DNA of 64,000 bases from Entoloma clypeatum. Taxonomy: Eukaryota; Basidiomycota; Agaricomycetes; Agaricales; Entolomataceae. Location of the stretch: NCBI GenBank assembly GCA_963565915.1, contig OY751494.1, positions 2,976,001 to 3,040,000 on the forward strand, given 5' to 3'. The notes beneath the pieces are model-generated. The model saw only the letters and a list, made by a program, of their open reading frames with translations. It did not search any database and had not been told where the DNA came from. Positions 57,503 to 64,000 of this stretch are shown here, piece by piece. Made by a program: the position numbers and the translations under genes. The stretch's first letter is position 1; each line of letters opens with the position of its first letter.

Positions 57503-59564
57503 TTAGAACATCACAGCTGGCGAATTCTCAATCCCCTCTATGGACACTTTGTGACCCACAAGAGTCCTGATATTGTTGATTCCATACCTATAGTTCATTT
57601 TGGTTAATATGCAGGTGTATGGATTTCCGGTCGTGAAAACTGACCGGATCATTGTCGGACGCTCCAAACTCAATCCCCAGCCATGCACACGGACGTCTTT
57701 GGGGAAGCCCATGGGCTCCAGCATTTCCGGGCGGAACATTCCACTGTTTCCAACCTCAACCCACCGGTTAAGCAAAGGATGGAAGGCGAATATCTCCAGT
57801 GATGGCTGTATGCGCAGAAGTTGTTGAAGGGGGTTTGTCTGCAAACTTTACGAGTCTCACCTCGGTATACGGATTATATGCAGGTTTGAATCTGACGTTT
57901 TCGATACCCATCTTATTGAAGAAAACCTTCATGAAACCTTGAAAGGAAATAAATACTTTACCGAAGACCTTCAGCACATACAGAAACTCACCAATTAGGT
58001 CGGCCAGTGTCAGATTACGGTCAGCAACGACCCCTTCCACTTGGTGGAACTCAGCAAGGTGAGTTGCATCCATCGTCTCGTTCCGGAACACCCGGTCGAT
58101 GCTGAACAATTTGGCGGGACGAAAGCCATCATCGCCGCCGGTGGTGCTGGTACCATGAGCAAATTCGCTGGCATCTGACTCGATTGGTTCCCCTCTGCAT
58201 TTAGCAGAAAGTTTGTACAGCATATGGGCGGAGGAGGCAGTGGTATGTGTCCTGAGGAGGAGCTTACTGGATTCCTCATGCGACCAGGGAGCCCGATAGC
58301 CGGTAGATCCAAACCCACCATGTTCATGGACTGTAGAGACACGCTTGTAGTAAGCGGGTTCCGGGGGAAGCGATTGTTTGGGATCTTAATTTTATAATGA
58401 TGAGGGATGATGGAAATTGTAATAGCTTCTTCTCCACGCACCGGAGAGGTAGAAGGTATCCTGGAGATCCCTTGCAGGATGTTGCTGAGGTACAAATAGT
58501 GCATCAAAACACCAGAAGCCAGATTCAACGAAGGAAGATGTCGGCATTTCTGCAAAACTTTGATATCAAATAAGTGTCTCATAGATGTCAGGGTGAGAGG
58601 TACGCACCCCATTTCCAAGAAGATATTCCTGATTTCTTCACGGACCTTGAGAAGGGGATGGAGGGCGCCACCATTCGCTGGCGCACCTTCTGCATCAAAG
58701 TTATATTTTTTAAAGGTCGACGTTTTCCAGGTACCGCTGTGACAACATAAGATACTGGTTACGGGATTTCAGTTCAGACCATACGAGGTTAACATATCAA
58801 CAGTCAAGTCGGTTTCCGGTTTCGCGGTGGATGTGCTAAAATCAGGGCCTTTTTGAACAGTGAACCACTGTCCCTTCCTACGTAGAAGAAAACAGTGTAG
58901 AATTGCGGGATGCTGGTGAGAGAAGTATCCTTACTTCTGGACAATCAGTTTGCGTTTTCGTAGGTCTGCTATTGCTTTCTCGCCACTTTTAAGAGTTCCG
59001 GAGGACACGATCTCCCGCAAATCGTACTTTGTAGTGTCTCTGATGGAGAGGAGCTGGGAAACAGTGAGAGAGAATGTGTTACAAAAGAAAAGAATGGGAC
59101 GGACGAGTTTGACAAAACCACCACCGTCCTTTCCGATCCAGCCGTTCTTGAAAGCGCGTCCTTGACCAACTTTTGCAGCTTCATCCCCAACGAGCTTCTT
59201 CAGCTGCACTGGAGTGACCGGCGATCCCTCGCCCTTGACTGGCAGGGCCGCCCAGACACGGGCCTCATGGGAGCCCTCGTTCGCGATCTGCGCGCCTTCG
59301 GGGCTCAGGGCATGAGATGAGGTTTCGTGGTTTTGGTATGTTACCATCTGTGGGGATGGAATGAGGTCCCAGCTAGAACAGCAGAGGATTGCCGACACGG
59401 ACTTGTCGACTTAGGAGGGAATTGAGTGCGCCGAGGATAATGATCTGGTCCTCATGGGAGGTGGCTGGTTGCGATTGGCCTGGAAGAGTAAGGGATCGTG
59501 TGTCGTAGATGGTGGAGTGAGCATCGAGCGTGTCGAGGATGAGCTGTTGCAGTGGTTCGGCCAT
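57503..59564 (-). CDS. FRS2: Cytosolic phenylalanyl-tRNA synthetase alpha subunit
   Basis: The alpha subunit carries the class II catalytic core that activates phenylalanine. The preferred start is [20 protein letters not shown] at 59562-59564; an in-frame ATG at 59607-59609 would add 15 serine-rich residues. The winged-helix part reads [20 protein letters not shown] and [15 protein letters not shown]. The middle has [18 protein letters not shown] and LIRKLNLRKR-like text. Motif 2 is [20 protein letters not shown] with [15 protein letters not shown]. Motif 3 is [31 protein letters not shown] and [11 protein letters not shown]. It ends [20 protein letters not shown] at TAA 57503-57505. About eight introns. 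The start lies 84 bp from that of PEX2, or as little as 6 bp if the upstream ATGs are used. Confidence 0.93.
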
Positions 59565-59648
59565 CGAGGAAGACGATGAAGTCGAGATTTTTGACTCGAT
59601 GATCGCCATAGTCACATGACTTCGCACTTCATCTTTTCCTCCTCCCTC
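59565..59648. promoter_or_regulatory. Very short shared 5' region of FRS2 and PEX2
   Basis: Only 84 bp separate the preferred start codons of these divergent genes. Longer in-frame ATGs exist on both sides (59609 on minus, 59616 on plus), so the two transcripts probably overlap or start inside each other's coding leader. No TATA box is visible. Confidence 0.5.
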
Positions 59649-61111
59649 ATGGACGAGGCCTGGAATGCCGCCCAAACGCGTCTCTCTGCCATCGTCGACT
59701 CCGTTCATCCCAAGTCTCGCATTTTCAGGGTCGGTCAGCTCGACTCCGAGCTCCTCGATCAAGAACTCGTCCAACTTCTCCGCGAACCCCTCAACAAAGC
59801 TTTCTCCCTCGTCAACGTGCGTCCACTCCAATCCATACAAACATCCTTCCCGTTCTGAGCACATTAAACAGGCCGCGCTAAACGCGAGATTCGAGCCCGA
59901 AATCTCCCTCCTCATACAGTTGACCCTCTACAAGCTGTCGATATGGAACACAGGTGCGAGCTACGGAGCAAAATTACAGGATCTACGATACGTTGTTCCA
60001 TCCCCACCTTCTAACACATCTCTCGCTCGTTCGTACACCGACGTCTCACTTGAAAAGACCGAGTCGTCTCATTTCAACTGCTAGCTTCGGGGCTTCCCCG
60101 CCGCATACTATTTATTCATGGAACCCTATCGACAATATTACCCTACCTGCATACAAAACTCCGCTCATATGCCCTTTCCTCTGCTTGGCCCGATGCGCCT
60201 ACCTCCGACCGTCGTCGAAAGGCATGGGAGCTCCTCGTTTCCATTGAATCATCATACACCCTCCTCAGCTTGGTCAACTTTACTGCATTCCTGTGGAACG
60301 GACGGTCCGTATACCGGTTGAGTGTGCCCTGACTCGTTTTCAGTTGACTATCACAGGTTCCGGTCGATAGCCGACAGATTGCTCAAGATGAGTCTCACCC
60401 CATCCCATACGTGGGTCAAGCGAGACGTCAGCTATGAATTTATGAATCGCCAGATGGTGTGGCATGCATTTACAGTATGTTAATTGATAACAATATCTGG
60501 ATTTGACTCCCTAAACATGGCCGCAGGAATTCCTCATCTTCCTCCTTCCTCTCCTCCGGACTCGCAGTCTACGACGGCGAGTCAACCGCATCGCAAACAT
60601 GATATCTCCCTCCAATGTCATTATATCCATCACTGGAACAAGTCAGACAGATTCCAAAGAAGATAAATCCGACAAAGGAAAATATTCGTCTCTCCTTCAT
60701 GATCAGTGTGCTATTTGCGCTGAAAACGCATCTTTCAATCTCAATTTCTCTGAACCTTCAAATGCCTTCTCTGCTATGATTCCTGTAGACCCTGTCTCCG
60801 CCAGTGACTCCACTCAAGACTCGGAGTCAGAACTTCCAGCTTTCCCCATCTCTAACCCTTACGTTGCAAATTGCGGGGATATCTACTGCTATCATTGCAT
60901 CGCGGAACGTATGATGCAGGCAGCAGATGCGGCGGAGAACAGTGTTGGCTGGGAATGCCTGCGGTGTAAAACACATGTGACAAGTGCAGAAAGATATGTT
61001 GTCGAGTTGGAGAGCGACGTGAGCGGAAGTGATTACGACTTTAGTAGTGATATATCGGTATCAATGGGCAGCTACAGCGAGTCCGGGTGGTCGGACACTA
61101 GTTCAACGTAA
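59649..61111 (+). CDS. PEX2: Peroxin-2, RING ubiquitin ligase of the peroxisome import machinery
   Basis: Pex2, Pex10 and Pex12 form the RING complex that ubiquitinates the import receptor Pex5 for recycling. The start MDEAWNAAQTRLSAIVDSVH at 59649 fits the family; an ATG at 59616 would add 11 residues. RVGQLDSELLDQELVQLLRE is followed, after an intron, by ARFEPEISLLIQLTLYKLSI and WNTGASYGAKLQDLRY, the conserved Pex2 core. Later exons give GLPRRILFIHGTLSTILPYL, LLSLVNFTAFLWNG, KRDVSYEFMNRQMVWHAFT and EFLIFLLPLLRTRSLRRRVN. The RING is CAICAENASF, CGDIYCYHCIAERMM and WECLRCKTHV. It ends SGWSDTSST at 61109-61111. About five introns. Confidence 0.92.
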
Positions 61112-61171
61112 ACTATAGAATGGCTAATTCATTGTCGCAAATGAAAGCATATGATTCCTCGCAAGCTATAT

Positions 61172-64000
61172 TCACCGAGCCAGTTCAGTCTGTATTTGTC
61201 CCAAAACTGCAGGTTCAGCTTTTGAGAGGTATTGAGCTTGAAACACTGCTGGCCCACAAGCCGCTTCAGCCTCTCGCAGACGTGCGCCAATAAATGCACC
61301 TAGATGAATCGTTCGCACAGGATCCGAGTCATACACCTGCCGAACATTGTTATCATCAATCTGCAATTCGTGAATTAAGAAAGGATACCGCACAGCTTTA
61401 CGTCGGTCATATTCTGGAGTGCCTTCCGTATTCTGGTAATATTGCGCAGGCGCTTCGTCGAGCTCCCAGTGTCTTCGGAGGCTGTGGGGGGATGGTGCGC
61501 GAGAGCTGTTAATATTGTACCCATCAGCAAGGGTTCCCTAAAGGGCGATTCTACTCACCTGCTTTCATCATCTTTCTCATTTGCAACTCGTGCTTCCTTG
61601 ATTTCACAGAAGACGTCTATCCAAAGGTTGAAAATCTCAATAGGGAGTCGTTCAAGGACTTCTCGGCGGCTTGTCGAAACGAGAGATGCGATACCCATCG
61701 CCGTAAGTTTGCGGTGGCGGGGTTCGCTCATATTATCGAACTGACGGTGGGCCGCCGCGTTAGCCGCCATGGCAGGAACAGAAGAGATTATGACCCACTC
61801 TCGCGTACCATTGATCAAGAAGACCATTATACAAGTAGTCTTCTTTGAAGCTCCTTGCTGCCGCGGCCGCGGAGATCAGCTGGAGAAACATCTGTTGGTC
61901 TGCTATAACAACTCTGGAGAGAAAATATATGTGCTCGGTAAGGAAAGTAGCGGCGGCCTGTTTACTCTCATGAGTCCGATGACTAGAGAGGACTTATCAT
62001 GCTATGAAACTGACCTCCCCTTCGATGAGCGTTATTATTATGTGTGAAAAAAGTCCTGATGTGTGCAATGCCTCCCCCCAGAGGCCGGAAGGAGAAATTT
62101 GTACCAAGAGGCTCAATGCGTTCAACAGCTCACTTGCATTCAGTCCTGCTACCGCCTCATTTTTGAGGGCAGACAGAACAGCAGAGAAAAGCTGTGGGCT
62201 GCAGGCCTGAAAGGACAAGCGTCAACGCTTTGATAACTGGCGAGCTTTGAAACAGACCTGTAAAACCATCGGCGCGTCAAGTAAGAGATACGATTCAACT
62301 ATGTTGATTATCTTGCCCAATAGGTCAAAATTTGTAGACAATAGCTCAACAGCTTGTGGCAAAAGGTCGAAGAGGGCAGGAGCACCATTCACACTGATTA
62401 TTGTCAGTGTGTTTCGAAGTGCAACCGACCAAAGAGTAAGACCATCATCGTCAAGGTTGATGATAGCCTGTCAACGATTTTCAGGAGAGTAACACAACCC
62501 TCGAGTGACAACGTACACCAGGAGATAAACTCTCCCGAACCAATGGAACTACAATGCCGCCCAGGGATGTGGATTGCGCCTTGATTGACTGTTACAGTCA
62601 GTTAGATTTCAAGAGTCGTGGAGGTATACACTCACTTCTATCAATTTGGTCACCGTGATAAGCAATGAGCTTTTGAACAGCCATTGTTCGCCCGCCTCAG
62701 TCCCTAGAGGGCATGCATTAGAGAATTTTTATCAAGATAGAAGACTGCATACAGAGTTTCGGTAGAGGTTCTGTGATCATCGTAACAAAAGGTGATATCT
62801 ATGCAGTGGTCAGGAGTATGACCTGATGAGTTAGAAAAATGATTGGCTACCTTATCTCTGGCTTGTTCTATCACGACATTGAGCGTGTGATCAATCCGAC
62901 GCTTGCTCTCGAAGCTGTCAGCCTCAGCCATCAGTCCGATGAGTTCTGATACAGCTGTGGGGAGATATGGTTCAAAATAGACAGGGTCAAAATCAATGGT
63001 CTGACTAGAGGTGATAAACGCGTCTTCCGAATGAGCGAAGAATAACGCACGTCAATACATTCCTTAAGAGCCATCGCTGCAGTCAGCCGGACGACTGCGT
63101 CTGTTCCTGCACTGCGATCCTTTAAGAGGTGAACTAGTATCTCCCAGATTTTTGAGTTATTTGGAGATGTACATGCTTCGGCGACCCATTTGCCGATCAC
63201 CCAAGCAATCCGTCGTTTGATTATTGGGTAGCTGGAAAAGGATTTTCATGAGAACACGATGTAAGGAGGGGGGGAGTTACTTTGGATTGGACTCTTGAGC
63301 TTCTGGAGCAAGTCCGTGCTCCAACCATTGATCAAAGGGAATCGTGTCTTTCAAGCGCACGGCACATCTTCCAAAAGCGCAATACAGCGCTTCTTTTTGG
63401 ACGACGCTTTGGAGGTCATTTGAAGGTTGGACTAACGGCGGGGATGAGTTTTTCATTATATACATCGAGAGAAACCTCACTTGCCAGAAACTTGCTTGAA
63501 TGTCATTTCCAATAAAGGGGTCACAAAGTGTGGATATTGATTGCATAGTTGCATCAAGACACGCTCGCTGCAGGGCTAAAGGATACTCAAGCGACAAAAC
63601 ATATCCGGGGTGCAGAAACAGACCCTAAGTTCAAATTCCCATAATTCGTTATCTCTATCTTCTAGGTGCACCCACTCTTCTGGATCAGCCATCCATTTTT
63701 CTAGATCTTCGGGGTTGAGGGGTATGAAGCGAGTTACCAACAAGCGTACAGCATTCTCGACGAATTCCTGTGATAAAGCTAGGGGAGAATGAGTGACGTA
63801 TAAATTACGGATTTCAGTGGCAATCTCTATACAATTTTCGCTGTGAGTTCCGTTTCTGCGGACAGGCGCCCACTGAGCAAGGCTCTCCTTGAAGAGGACC
63901 ATTCCTTGTACCAGGAAGCGTACGGGATAAACTGCTTCGCTGGAATCTATAATGAAGAACTCGAGAATGATTGAGATGAGCGATAATCGGTACGAACACA
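61172..64000 (-). CDS. KAP120: Importin-beta family protein, KAP120/importin-11 type, 3' part
   Basis: Kap120 is a karyopherin that imports ribosome-assembly factors and other cargo into the nucleus. The window covers the C-terminal part; the 5' end is beyond 64000. Reading inward from the right: VYPVRFLVQGMVLFKESLAQ, LALSQEFVENAVRLLVTRFI, LNPEDLEKWMADPEEWVHLE (a Kap120 hallmark), ELWEFELR, LQRACLDATMQSISTLCDPF, MIGKWVAEACTSPNNSKIWE, and VVRLTAAMALKECIDV. The end reads SDPVRTIHLGAFIGARLREA and EAACGPAVFQAQYLSKAEP, finishing at TGA 61172-61174, as in Kap120 homologues. Many small exons. It converges on PEX2, with 60 bp between stop codons. Confidence 0.87.

Noticed and set aside
1..64000. CRISPR arrays, transposons with terminal repeats, rRNA and tRNA genes.
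   Set aside because: I scanned by eye for regular spaced repeats, transposase or reverse-transcriptase motifs and tRNA B-box sequences and found none convincing; a tRNA scan would be decisive.

Overview
This is a nuclear chromosome segment from a filamentous basidiomycete, most likely an Agaricomycete. Nearly every gene is split by many short GT-AG introns of about 45-60 nt, genes are densely packed on both strands, and the gene set is fungal: split DUF5127/DUF4965-type glutaminase, MIPC synthase, Avo2, Prm10, and a Crinkler-type locus. I saw no bacterial operon, phage or CRISPR feature. Most genes could only be called by joining exons by eye, so inner boundaries are inferred. The outer limits come from start and stop codons read directly.

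Layout. 0-10 kb: 3' end of a secreted glutaminase, a TXNDC9/Plp1-like protein divergent to DOM34/pelota, a class I CPD photolyase, and methionine synthase MET6. 10-16.3 kb: a Ran1-like protein kinase, a broken Crinkler-type NTPase-nuclease locus, and a degenerate tandem repeat array with a period near 150 bp. 16-24 kb: NADH-cytochrome b5 reductase back to back with an orphan nuclear protein, mitochondrial EF-G2, isoprenylcysteine methyltransferase, and 60S protein L9. 24-35 kb: PCF11, SWT1, MIPC synthase, an MFS transporter, and a GH18 chitinase whose frame breaks at its catalytic motif. 35-46 kb: two orphan proteins, a coiled-coil protein, a STEEP1 homologue, AVO2, and a sucrose-type transporter. 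45.5-54 kb: DPH6 and FRS1 facing apart across a 200-N gap, then EMC10 and BSD2. 54-64 kb: a GNAT acetyltransferase, PRM10, FRS2 divergent to PEX2, and the 3' part of a KAP120-type importin.

The genes are mostly housekeeping. Many serve translation: DOM34 rescue, mitochondrial ribosome recycling, L9, both subunits of cytosolic phenylalanyl-tRNA synthetase, and diphthamide synthesis. Others serve mRNA 3' processing and surveillance (PCF11, SWT1), membrane protein biogenesis and sorting (EMC10, STEEP1 homologue, BSD2), lipid and prenyl modification, and transport. Accessory-looking content is concentrated at 11-16.3 kb and 32-37 kb.

Most notable: the multiply disrupted Crinkler-type locus with its neighbouring repeat array; the chitinase frameshift exactly at the DxDxE motif; four divergent gene pairs with only 37-128 bp between start codons; both PheRS subunits within 11.3 kb; and a sequence gap that must be larger than the 200 Ns drawn.
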